A stretch of DNA of 59,382 nucleotides from contig JAHHTY010000003.1 in the NCBI GenBank assembly GCA_020024325.1, forward strand, positions 1 to 59,382, written 5' to 3'. Below, piece by piece: positions 26,286 through 33,719 of the stretch (its first letter is position 1; each line of letters starts with the position of its first letter). Under the pieces are notes generated by a model. It was not told the DNA's origin. It was given only the letters and a program-made list of their open reading frames with translations, and searched no databases. The DNA comes from Negativibacillus sp. Its GTDB lineage: Bacteria; Bacillota; Clostridia; Oscillospirales; Ruminococcaceae. The position numbers and the translations under genes are program-made.

Positions 26286-27335
26286 TTATATATCAAACAC
26301 AAGGTTGATTTGTTCGCAGTTTGCTGCCACTGCCAATGTTACCCCATTGCCCTTTTGTTTTTTTATGAGTAAACTGCCACCGGATTTCATGACGGCACTT
26401 CGTTCACAAACGTTATCTACTCCGGTAACACCCCGCACAAAAGCAGACGGAGAAAACTCCCCGTCTAACTGAGCAAGTTCGCTTGCAGGATAGGTAACAA
26501 AAGAAAGCCCGTGTTCTTTGCAAAATTGCAGCAAGCCTTGTTCTTTAGCTTTTAAATCAATCGAAGCTACCGCGATTGCCGCCTTTAATGGCAAACCGTA
26601 TTGGAACAAGACTTGATTGACAAGTTGTTCGATAGATTCTTTTGGTGTATCTTTTCGGCAGCCGATTCCCAAAACTAAGTTTTGAGGAATAAGCCAAAGA
26701 ACATTTTCCTGCTGTGGCCGAAAAAAGCTAACAACAATTCCTAAATTGCTGTCGGCATTTTCCCATGTTGGAACAAGTCCTTTCGGTAACGCTTTTACAA
26801 ATGGAAAATCACTTTTAAAAGCAATTTTTTTCCCTGCAAGCAATGCAGAAGAAATATCCTTTGCAAGAACCCTGTTTGTTATGATCAAGCGATTTTGTTT
26901 TGCAAACAAATCAACTGCAAATTTTTCGTTTAAATCGGTAGCGGTCGTAACAATCGGTTGAGCTCCCAAAAGAGCGGCGAAAGTTTCGGCAAATGCGTTT
27001 GCTCCTCCCATATGCCCTGACAATAAAGAAATACAGAACTTTCCCTGTTCATCAATTACTATGACCGCCGGGTCAGCAAATTTGTCCTTTACAAAAGGAG
27101 AAATTGCACGAACGGCAATTCCGCAAGCCCCCACAAAAACAAGGCAATCGGCTTTTGCAAACCATTCCCTTGTCCAGTCGGTAAGGGAAAGTGGATTTTT
27201 ATTTAAACTGCTTTCCCCCACAAAGCGAGAGCTGACAAAACCGTGAAAAGAATATTCTGCGTTCAAGGATTTTTCTAAACGCTCGCCCACCTTCGCCCCA
27301 TTTTGAGTAAAGCTAATCAGGGCGACGGTTTTCAT
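26286..27335 (-). CDS. cbiG: Cobalt-precorrin-5A hydrolase CbiG
   Basis: CbiG opens the delta-lactone of cobalt-precorrin-5A and releases acetaldehyde, a hallmark of the anaerobic pathway. The 349 aa show the N-terminal domain (LISFTQNGAKVGERL), the central GACGIAVRAISPFVKDK (about 72-88), LSGHMGGANAFAE (about 105) and the C-terminal GIGCRKDTPKE (about 230) followed by ASIDLKAKE. ATG at 27335 overlaps the cobM stop by 4 nt (ATGA). Confidence 0.96.
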   Translation of the reverse strand: MKTVALISFTQNGAKVGERLEKSLNAEYSFHGFVSSRFVGESSLNKNPLSLTDWTREWFAKADCLVFVGACGIAVRAISPFVKDKFADPAVIVIDEQGKFCISLLSGHMGGANAFAETFAALLGAQPIVTTATDLNEKFAVDLFAKQNRLIITNRVLAKDISSALLAGKKIAFKSDFPFVKALPKGLVPTWENADSNLGIVVSFFRPQQENVLWLIPQNLVLGIGCRKDTPKESIEQLVNQVLFQYGLPLKAAIAVASIDLKAKEQGLLQFCKEHGLSFVTYPASELAQLDGEFSPSAFVRGVTGVDNVCERSAVMKSGGSLLIKKQKGNGVTLAVAANCEQINLVFDI

Positions 27336-28087
27336 CGTGTTGCCTCTCTGAATTCAGTTGTAAAACTTGGGTCATACAGCTTAGAGCGTTCGTACTCATT
27401 CCCTAAAAAGTTACCGACCAAAATCAGTGCTGTTTTTGTAATGTGATTTTCTTTTGCTGTTTGTGCCAAAGTTGACACAGTGCAACGAAATGTTTTTTCT
27501 TCCGGCCAGCTTGCTTTATAAACAATAGCTGCCGGAGTGTCCTTGGAATATCCTCCCTGCATCAACTGTTCCTGCAAACCTTCCAACAAACCTGTGCTGA
27601 GGAAGATAACCATAGTAGCTTGATGTGCTGCAAGTTTTGAGATTTCCTCTTTTTCCGGAACCGGTGTTCTGCCTGCCATACGGGTGATAATGACGGTTTG
27701 AGAAACATCCGGCAAAGTATATTCTGCATTGAGAGCTGCTGCTGCTGCACAAAAAGAGCTGACACCCGGAACATATTCATATGAAATGTTCAACTCGTCC
27801 AGCTGATCCATCTGTTCACGGATTGCACCATATAAACATGGGTCGCCGGTGTGCAAACGAACGATCATTGCCTGCTCCCGATTTGCCTGTTTGATGACCT
27901 CCAGCACTTCCTCCAGTGTCATCTTTGCACTGTTATAAATTCTGCAATCCGGCTTTGTTTCCTGAAGCAGCTGCGGATTGACTAAAGATCCCGCATAAAT
28001 GACAACATCCGCCTGCTGAAGTAAACGCTGCCCTTTAACTGTGATCAAATCTACTGCACCCGAACCGGCTCCGACAAAATATAGCAT
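27332..28087 (-). CDS. cobM: (Cobalt-)precorrin-4 C11-methyltransferase
   Basis: CbiF/CobM methylates C11 of the contracted ring. The 251 aa have FVGAGSGAVDLITVKG (4-19), VIYAGSLVNPQLL (about 31), RLHTGDPCLYGAIREQM (about 78-94) and TRMAGRTPVPEKEE (about 135), all typical of the family. ATG at 28087. It is followed by an ATGA-coupled cbiG, consistent with consecutive steps. Confidence 0.97.
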   Translation of the reverse strand: MLYFVGAGSGAVDLITVKGQRLLQQADVVIYAGSLVNPQLLQETKPDCRIYNSAKMTLEEVLEVIKQANREQAMIVRLHTGDPCLYGAIREQMDQLDELNISYEYVPGVSSFCAAAAALNAEYTLPDVSQTVIITRMAGRTPVPEKEEISKLAAHQATMVIFLSTGLLEGLQEQLMQGGYSKDTPAAIVYKASWPEEKTFRCTVSTLAQTAKENHITKTALILVGNFLGNEYERSKLYDPSFTTEFREATR

Positions 28088-28105
28088 CTTGATTCCTCCT
28101 AAGCA

Positions 28106-28795
28106 CTAATCTTTTACTACTATGACAGAAAAATAGCTGGAATTTTCGTCAACATCTGCCATAGAGTGATAAATTACTTCTCCCTCCATGCCACACTTCT
28201 GAACCATCTGGGCTTTATCTAAAATTCCTTTTTCGGTTAAAATTTCTTTGACCTTTTTCATCGAGCGTCCTGTTTTCATTAAAACCTTCGGTCCGCTCCA
28301 TTCCAATCCTTCTTCTACACCTTGATAGGAAGCCGGAATAATATGGATCGGCTGTGCGCCTTCAGCAAGACTTATATTTAATTTTGCGGCAACAGCACAG
28401 AAAGAAGGAACTCCCGGAACCATCTCGACAGGGAAGCCATGCTGCTGAACTTTTTTATGAACATAAATATAGGTAGAATAGATAGCCGGGTCACCCAATG
28501 TTAAGAATGCAACCGACTTGCCTTCCTTTAAATAAGATTCAACCTGTTGTGCTGCCTGACGGTGGCTTTCTTCCAGAACAGCCACATCTCTTGTCATTGG
28601 CATAGAAACTTCGATAACAGTTTTTTTATCAAAATCTTTAACCGCCTGACGAGCAATCTGTTTTGCAACCCCTTCGCTGTCACCGGATTTTGGTACAGCG
28701 ACAATATCACATTCTTCAATCAATCGAACTGCTTTGAGCGTCATCAGTTCAGGGTCACCGGGTCCAACTCCGATTCCATAAAGCCTTGCTGTCAT
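28106..28795 (-). CDS. cobI: (Cobalt-)precorrin-2 C20-methyltransferase
   Basis: CbiL/CobI methylates C20. The 229 aa include YGIGVGPGDPELMTLKAV (6-23), VAFLTLGDPAIYSTYIYV (about 94-112), EMVPGVPSFCAVAAKL (about 124) and LMKTGRSMKKV (about 173). ATG at 28795. It is the second gene of the operon, after cbiD. Confidence 0.97.
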   Translation of the reverse strand: MTARLYGIGVGPGDPELMTLKAVRLIEECDIVAVPKSGDSEGVAKQIARQAVKDFDKKTVIEVSMPMTRDVAVLEESHRQAAQQVESYLKEGKSVAFLTLGDPAIYSTYIYVHKKVQQHGFPVEMVPGVPSFCAVAAKLNISLAEGAQPIHIIPASYQGVEEGLEWSGPKVLMKTGRSMKKVKEILTEKGILDKAQMVQKCGMEGEVIYHSMADVDENSSYFSVIVVKD

Positions 28796-28817
28796 GATCT
28801 CATTCCTTCCTTTTAAA

Positions 28818-29957
28818 TCATCTTTTATATTCTTCCAACAAAAGTTCTGTTATTTTTTCGCAGCCTTTTGTCTGACCTAAATATCCATAAGCATTGGAGA
28901 ACAGAATTACCCCTGTTTTCAAGGTTTCACCTGCTCTTGCACTGACGTGCTGCTCTATTTTTACAAGCATACTTTCCAGAACAGCTTCTCGCAGTCCTTC
29001 TTTATCAAGGCAGGCAATCGCTTCGTCGGTTGTCACACTTTCCATGAGAGCAAACAAAGTTTCCTGTTTTGCTCCACACAAAGCGGCATGAGCTGTAAAC
29101 ACTTCCAATCTGCCATCTGCGTAATGGGAGTGCGTGTTCATAATTCCTGCTGCAAGCTTTGAAAACTTTCCGATATGTCCTACCAATAAAGCTGTTTCAT
29201 AGCCGGATTGAACGCACATATCCAAAGTGTCTCCCACAAAGTTGGAGCATTTCACTGCATAGGGGGCAATTTGGGCAAGGTCTGAAAATTTGCCCTCGCT
29301 TAAAAACGTTTTTCCATAATTTCCCGGGGTGATGAGGGCGCAGCGGTGCCCTGCTTTATGCGATATGTTTAATTCCAAGCGAATGGAGTCGGTTAGTGCT
29401 TTTTCGCTCATTGGCTCTACGATTCCGCTTGTTCCCAACACCGAAATGCCGCCCTCAATCCCAAGGCGAGGATTATAGGTCTTTTTTGCAATTTCTTCAC
29501 CTTGCGGAATAATGACAGTTGCAAGAAGTCCTGTTCCTTCCCATTCCGGATATTCCTGACGAACTGCCTCAATCTGCTCACGTATCATCCTGCGAGGTGT
29601 TTTATTGATGGCAGCTTCACCAATCGGCATTTCAAGCCCCGGCTTTGTCACTTTGCCGACCCCTTTGCCCCCCTGTATCACAATTCCCGGACGCGAAGAG
29701 GGTTCCAAACGGACAAAAACCTCAATGCCGTTTGTGACATCCGGGTCATCTCCGCTGTCTTTTTTTACACTTGCCTGTGCAAAGTTTTCTCCTTTTAATA
29801 TAGAAGATATTTGTATGTTTAATTCAAGTCCTTTCGGTACTGTCAACGCTACCGATTGTACTGCCTGTCCACTAAACAGTAATCTTGCGGCTGCCTGTGC
29901 GGCGGCGGCGGCACAGCTGCCTGTGGTGTATCCACGACGCAGCTTTTGCTGCCCCAC
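28818..29957 (-). CDS. cbiD: Cobalt-precorrin-5B C1-methyltransferase CbiD, start probably further upstream
   Basis: CbiD methylates C1 in the anaerobic pathway. The signature KLRRGYTTGSCAAAAAQAA is at the N-terminus, KTPRRMIREQI is near 110 and GTSGIVEPMSEKAL near 175. The first conventional start in frame is GTG at 29957, but no ribosome binding site precedes it. The frame stays open upstream, adding residues that look like the family N-terminus (AYIYVGQQKLRRGY). A GGGAGG site (30011-30016) stands 8 nt before an in-frame CTG at 30002. I therefore think translation begins at that CTG, giving about 394 aa. It is the first gene of the cobalamin operon. Confidence 0.93.
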   Translation of the reverse strand: MGQQKLRRGYTTGSCAAAAAQAAARLLFSGQAVQSVALTVPKGLELNIQISSILKGENFAQASVKKDSGDDPDVTNGIEVFVRLEPSSRPGIVIQGGKGVGKVTKPGLEMPIGEAAINKTPRRMIREQIEAVRQEYPEWEGTGLLATVIIPQGEEIAKKTYNPRLGIEGGISVLGTSGIVEPMSEKALTDSIRLELNISHKAGHRCALITPGNYGKTFLSEGKFSDLAQIAPYAVKCSNFVGDTLDMCVQSGYETALLVGHIGKFSKLAAGIMNTHSHYADGRLEVFTAHAALCGAKQETLFALMESVTTDEAIACLDKEGLREAVLESMLVKIEQHVSARAGETLKTGVILFSNAYGYLGQTKGCEKITELLLEEYKR

Positions 29958-30052
29958 ATAGATATAAGCATCTTTGGGTGAAATCCATTCTTTCTGTTCC
30001 AGAACTTTCTCCTCCCTTTTTTGCTATTTTTCGTTTCTTTAAGTGCAGTTTT

Positions 30053-30081
30053 ATTGTAATGGATAGAGCAGAAGATGTCAA
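30053..30081 (-). promoter_or_regulatory. Sigma-A promoter of the 21-kb cobalamin operon
   Basis: On the minus strand a consensus TTGACA (30076-30081) and TACAAT (30053-30058) are exactly 17 bp apart, just past the lipoprotein stop codon. The predicted leader to cbiD is only about 45 nt. That is too short for a cobalamin riboswitch, and no B12-box sequence is visible. Confidence 0.8.
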
Positions 30082-30088
30082 CTTAAAT

Positions 30089-30580
30089 CTATTGCCAATC
30101 TGACAGCATGGTACGAAGCTGATTGCTGTCTTCAATGGAAAGATTCCACTGCGTTCCCTCTTCATCTTCGACGATAATTTCGTTTTCTCTTTCAAAATTT
30201 ACCCACAAATAAAAGCGATAGTTCCCTTCTTGTTCGTCGGTAATTTCTGCAAGAAAATCATACTCTCTTTCATCAAACTTTTCGGAAAAAAGTTCGTTTT
30301 GATGGAGCAAAAGGTCATACAGCTTTTGAGATAATATCTCATCATCGGTTTCTAAAACTACACTTTTGTCTTCACGAGCCGTAACTAAAGCTGTAGACAT
30401 TTCGATTTTTGCATTATCTTCTTCTAAAGGCCCTTCTTCATCCTCTGATGAAATATCCATCCAGGTGTTTGCCTCAATCTCTGTCGGCTGTGGTGAAATG
30501 GGACGCCTCCAAGATTCGCACCCACTTAACAACATCACGCAAAGGACAGATGCAAACATTGCTTTTGCCCTTTCTTTCAT
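30089..30580 (-). CDS. Small acidic lipoprotein, function unknown
   Basis: The 163-aa protein has a lipoprotein signal: basic start, hydrophobic core (7-18) and lipobox LLSGC with Cys21. The mature part is strongly acidic in two stretches (about 44-58 and 140-150) and ends in a compact domain (about 75-163, with YDFLAEITDEQEGNYRFYLW). I do not recognise the family. It should be anchored to the outer face of the membrane. It follows the SGNH hydrolase by 21 bp on the same strand, so the two are probably one transcript, separate from the cobalamin operon. Confidence 0.75.
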   Translation of the reverse strand: MKERAKAMFASVLCVMLLSGCESWRRPISPQPTEIEANTWMDISSEDEEGPLEEDNAKIEMSTALVTAREDKSVVLETDDEILSQKLYDLLLHQNELFSEKFDEREYDFLAEITDEQEGNYRFYLWVNFERENEIIVEDEEGTQWNLSIEDSNQLRTMLSDWQ

Positions 30581-30601
30581 CTTTACCTTTCCTTCCCTTT
30601 A

Positions 30602-31225
30602 TCAGTGTTGTTTCAGATAATCAAAAACACTGTCCGCAACCAAAATATTTCCTAATTCTGACAGGTGAGAACCTTGTGTGAATAACTCGATGGGATGAGG
30701 TGTTGTTTTATTATATTCCATCACCTGCATCATCGGAGTTTTGATATCCACAAAATCTACATGAAATTCATCACTCACCTTTTTAATAATATGGTCTGCC
30801 TGTTCTAATGATTTCATTTTCTCGTTATCTCGGTGTGCTGAAGTAGACAGCGTCACAACCGAAATATGGTCCTGAGAAAACCACTGCATCAAACAACGAA
30901 GTCCTTGTTCAAAGCGACAGGCGTCAAAGTTTTTAGCATCGTTCTGCCCAATCCATAAAATAACCCTTGTGGGACAAAGCGAGAGAACATCACTGTGATA
31001 ACGTTCCAGAAGATGAAAAACGGTATCTCCGCCCACGCCTTTATTATAAAAGGAAAATTCCAACGTTGGAAAATGAACCAAAAGACGCTTTACCAAAATA
31101 TCAACATAGCTTTCGACATAATCTAACCTATACCGTTCTGCCGGAAGCGCCGACTCTTTGAGGTCAGTCCGTTGGGTCAGGCTGTCACCCCAAAATACAA
31201 TTTTTTCTCCATGTTTTATCAGCAT
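30602..31225 (-). CDS. SGNH/GDSL-family hydrolase
   Basis: The 207-aa protein has the GDSL block I motif VFWGDSLTQR (about 10-19, nucleophile Ser), the glycine block NKGVGGDT (about 62-69) and the block III GQND (about 92-95). Block V appears as TQGSHLSELG. The His is present, but the Asp normally three residues before it is Gln. No signal peptide is seen, so a cytoplasmic esterase or carbohydrate deacetylase role is likely; the substrate is unknown. ATG at 31225 follows AAGGA; a longer frame to 31276 lacks a site. Confidence 0.82.
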   Translation of the reverse strand: MLIKHGEKIVFWGDSLTQRTDLKESALPAERYRLDYVESYVDILVKRLLVHFPTLEFSFYNKGVGGDTVFHLLERYHSDVLSLCPTRVILWIGQNDAKNFDACRFEQGLRCLMQWFSQDHISVVTLSTSAHRDNEKMKSLEQADHIIKKVSDEFHVDFVDIKTPMMQVMEYNKTTPHPIELFTQGSHLSELGNILVADSVFDYLKQH

Positions 31226-31319
31226 TTTCTTTTCCTTATTCTTTCTGTTCTGAATACTGTTTAGACTGCTTTTCAATTTACAGAAATTTTATCCGCTACC
31301 TTTTTTGTGTCTAACCACA

Positions 31320-31328
31320 TTATAACAT
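31320..31328 (-). promoter_or_regulatory. Extended -10 promoter for the SGNH-lipoprotein pair
   Basis: The minus strand reads TGTTATAAT, an extended -10 with a perfect TATAAT, about 95 nt before the SGNH start codon. No good -35 is at the right distance, as is common for extended -10 promoters. Confidence 0.5.
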
Positions 31329-31384
31329 TGTATGTTTCACTCTATTTAAGATTGTCCTTATAAAAAAGATGTTTGTTCTAAAGG

Positions 31385-31540
31385 ATTTTCCGTCTGCCTT
31401 AAAAATTGCAGACAACAATAGAGCGACAGGCAGCTTTTGTTTAAAACTATTTTTTTGATTAAGCAGTATGAATACTTAGAATTTTTATATTTACAACAGC
31501 AGTCATATGGACACAAGCTGCCTATATGACTGCGTTTTTT
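31385..31540 (+). ncRNA. Candidate orphan structured RNA ending in an intrinsic terminator
   Basis: In a 740-bp gene-free gap the plus strand shows a hairpin (GTCTGC 31392-31397 with GCAGAC 31408-31413) and then AGGCAGCTT (31428-31436). A 10-bp terminator stem follows (31499-31508 with 31524-31533) and six Ts. The terminator loop contains AAGCTGCCT (31515-31523), the exact complement of the upstream 9-mer, so a long-range helix competing with or docking on the terminator is possible. No plus-strand gene lies on either side. The 5' end is uncertain and only weak promoter-like boxes are seen (for example TTTCAC-17-TTATAA at 31336-31364). Confidence 0.4.
31499..31540 (+). terminator. Intrinsic terminator with no obvious upstream gene
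   Basis: A perfect 10-bp stem (31499-31508 with 31524-31533), a 15-nt loop and GTTTTTT make a good plus-strand terminator. No plus-strand gene precedes it within 20 kb, which is the main argument for a small RNA here. Confidence 0.7.
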
Positions 31541-31907
31541 CCCGTATGGATATCCATTTATATATGACTAATTATTGCATTTTCAATTCACCGCTTAAAG
31601 TTCATCATTCTCCAAATGAAAATTTTGTAAAATCAAAGTAAACCCGCAATGGATTTTGTGATATGCTTTAAACGAAAATAAATTTTATGAGAGCTATCTG
31701 CACGCTCATTTTTTCAGTATACAACCTAGTTTATACAAGTTTTATGCTTGCATAAATTGCCATTTTCCCAAACATATCTACATATAAATTCATGTTTTTT
31801 CTCTGATATTGTCGTTTTAACTAAAACTTGACGTTTCTATTTTATCACATTTTTCTTCCTTATAAAACATATTTTTTAAAATTCCCAGAGAATTTGCCGA
31901 AAAGTAA
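31541..31907. other. AT-rich gap, nothing recognised
   Basis: About 370 bp of AT-rich sequence lie between the orphan terminator and the spoIIIA terminator. I see no supported frame, RNA or repeat. Confidence 0.4.
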
Positions 31908-31948
31908 AAACAAAATCAAACGGGACACCTTGATTCAAGATGCCCCGT
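31908..31948 (-). terminator. Intrinsic terminator of the spoIIIA operon
   Basis: The arms 31920-31933 and 31935-31948 form a stem of about 14 bp with two mismatches and a tight loop. On the minus strand it is followed by a T-rich tract. It lies 20 bp past the spoIIIAH stop. Confidence 0.8.
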
Positions 31949-31967
31949 CATTATTTATCCATTTATT

Positions 31968-32564
31968 TTACTTAACAGGAACCACCGAGATATTTTCCAC
32001 AGGAACTTGTGTTTGTCCCAGAATAATATCTCGAATTTGTACAACGTCGCCCTGTTCCAATCCTTCTGATTTTACGATGACGTCCACCTTATCGCTGGAA
32101 CAATAGACCATACATTCTTCAAATCCTTTTGCTTGTATCAGGTTTTCGATTTTGCCTTCAGTTTCAATTGATTTTGCCATTGCACTTGCCTGTGCTGTCA
32201 GCTCCTCTTTTTGCTCTTCTGCAAGGGAAGTATCAGAAAGCATAACCTGCAAAGCTGCGGCAGCTTCGTCACGCGTTTTTGTTCTTGTTAATCTGGCTTT
32301 TGAAAAATACTCGGAATCTCCTTGAGCTGCTGTTTCGGAAGTTTGTGGGTTTTCCACTCCTTTACTATCTACAAACTGAGCATCTCCATAATGCTCTTCC
32401 CCCTTATCCTCCATAGAAATTTCCTGTGCATCTTTTCCCGGTGCATTTGCAGTAACCAAGTTCAAATCCTCCGCTGCAAACTGGTAGTTCAGATAAACCG
32501 CAACGCCCAATGCTGCAACCAAAGATGCCAAAACAATTTGTTTCTTTCCAACAATCATGTTCAT
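31968..32564 (-). CDS. spoIIIAH: Stage III sporulation protein AH
   Basis: SpoIIIAH, in the mother-cell membrane, binds forespore SpoIIQ across the intermembrane space and builds the feeding-tube channel. The 198 aa have one N-terminal membrane segment (about 9-28), an acidic linker, and a C-terminal EscJ/PrgK-like ring domain (about 90-198: TRDEAAAALQVMLSD, EGLEQGDVVQIRDIILGQT). It is the last gene of the operon. ATG at 32564, with AGGAGGAAAGGAT upstream. Confidence 0.95.
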   Translation of the reverse strand: MNMIVGKKQIVLASLVAALGVAVYLNYQFAAEDLNLVTANAPGKDAQEISMEDKGEEHYGDAQFVDSKGVENPQTSETAAQGDSEYFSKARLTRTKTRDEAAAALQVMLSDTSLAEEQKEELTAQASAMAKSIETEGKIENLIQAKGFEECMVYCSSDKVDVIVKSEGLEQGDVVQIRDIILGQTQVPVENISVVPVK

Positions 32565-32597
32565 ATCCTTTCCTCCTGTACGCTATTGATAGATGCT

Positions 32598-33218
32598 TTA
32601 TTTAGAACGATCCTTTGCAGAAACACACACCTGTGTACTTCTTATGCCAAGCACCGTTGTCACCGCTTCGGTAATTTGCTGACAAACCTTTGCACTTTTT
32701 CCTCCTTGACACACCACAATCACCCCATTGATCTGAGGTTCTATCGTTTTTTCAACTACCGGTCGGCTGACGCCCTGTTCATCTTCCACCAAAACCAATT
32801 TTTTTTCGCTGGAATCGGTATTTCGGGTACGCAAAACCTGTGAGATGTCTGCATCACTGCTGCTGTCATAGCTGGTTTTGTTTTCGCTTGCATACACTTT
32901 TTCGCTGCCTTCTTTTAATGTGAGCATGACGCTGCATTCGCCCACTCCGCTGATTTGGCTGATGATTCCCTCCAAACGCTGTTCGGTTTGCAGAATGTAC
33001 TCGTGGTTGCTTTCCTGATAGCAGGGCGGAGCTTTTATTGTTGTGTCTTCTGTCTTTTTGGGTTTTGAGGTGGGCATTCCTGAACAGAAAATCAATCCCA
33101 TTCCTACTAATCCCAGAACGAAAAAAATTTGATAACGGTTTTCTGAAGCCCATACTTTTTTTATTTTATCAATCCACAGGATTAGAATTCGTTTTCCCTT
33201 CTGTGTTATTTGCTCCAT
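32598..33218 (-). CDS. spoIIIAG: Stage III sporulation protein AG
   Basis: SpoIIIAG forms the large 30-fold ring of the channel. The 206 aa have one membrane segment (about 30-48, FFVLGLVGMGLIFC) and the ring-building domain (about 80-200: LEGIISQISGVGECSVMLTLKEG, then PQINGVIVVCQGG). ATG at 33218 follows GGAGAGGATT. This start lies inside spoIIIAF, so the two frames overlap by 50 nt. Confidence 0.95.
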   Translation of the reverse strand: MEQITQKGKRILILWIDKIKKVWASENRYQIFFVLGLVGMGLIFCSGMPTSKPKKTEDTTIKAPPCYQESNHEYILQTEQRLEGIISQISGVGECSVMLTLKEGSEKVYASENKTSYDSSSDADISQVLRTRNTDSSEKKLVLVEDEQGVSRPVVEKTIEPQINGVIVVCQGGKSAKVCQQITEAVTTVLGIRSTQVCVSAKDRSK

Positions 33219-33702
33219 AAGAATCCTCTCCCTCCTGATAGTACACCTTGAGAGAAAGATGCTCTGATGACAGATTTTGAGCAATCCACTCTTCTTTTGT
33301 ACGATCCTTTTCTTCTAAACAAAGTTCCAAAAACACCTGTAAAAAGCTGTCCTTCTGAATAATATCTATGCGCGACCAAACAGGTGTTATTCCTTCCTCC
33401 AAAAGAAAGTTTTTTATCTCCTGCTGCATCATCTGTTCGGCAGCATCATAGGCGATGGATGCCGTTTGTTCCTGTGCTTGCTGTGAAATTTCTTCTGCCT
33501 TCTGCTGTGACTGTTCTATCTTTGGCATAGAGAGAGAAATATCCGAAAAAGAAAGCGGAAGTAGGATACTGCTTAAAAAGAAAACCGACAAACTCATCTG
33601 CAACATTCTGCCCAAGCTGCTTTCCGGAGAAAGCAATTTACATAACCCTGCTGCCCCTGCTGCAAAACATACCCCTGCTGCCCATTGTCTAATGGCTTCC
33701 AT
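33169..33702 (-). CDS. spoIIIAF: Stage III sporulation protein AF
   Basis: SpoIIIAF is a small membrane protein of the channel. The 177 aa have two hydrophobic segments (about 6-24 and 34-52) and a helical Gln/Glu-rich soluble part. The longer in-frame extension to 33870 runs back into spoIIIAE and is rejected; the ATG at 33702 follows GGAGGAGGAAAAACC. Its 3' end overlaps spoIIIAG by 50 nt in another frame, unusually long for this operon. Confidence 0.92.
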   Translation of the reverse strand: MEAIRQWAAGVCFAAGAAGLCKLLSPESSLGRMLQMSLSVFFLSSILLPLSFSDISLSMPKIEQSQQKAEEISQQAQEQTASIAYDAAEQMMQQEIKNFLLEEGITPVWSRIDIIQKDSFLQVFLELCLEEKDRTKEEWIAQNLSSEHLSLKVYYQEGEDSYGANNTEGKTNSNPVD

Positions 33703-33719
33703 TGGTTTTTCCTCCTCCT

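Noticed and set aside
29872..30195. 107-codon frame overlapping the start of cbiD and the end of the lipoprotein gene
   Set aside because: It runs through the promoter and leader of cbiD in another frame. It did raise the question of a frameshift, but the cbiD frame itself is open to a well-placed ribosome binding site, so no frameshift is needed.
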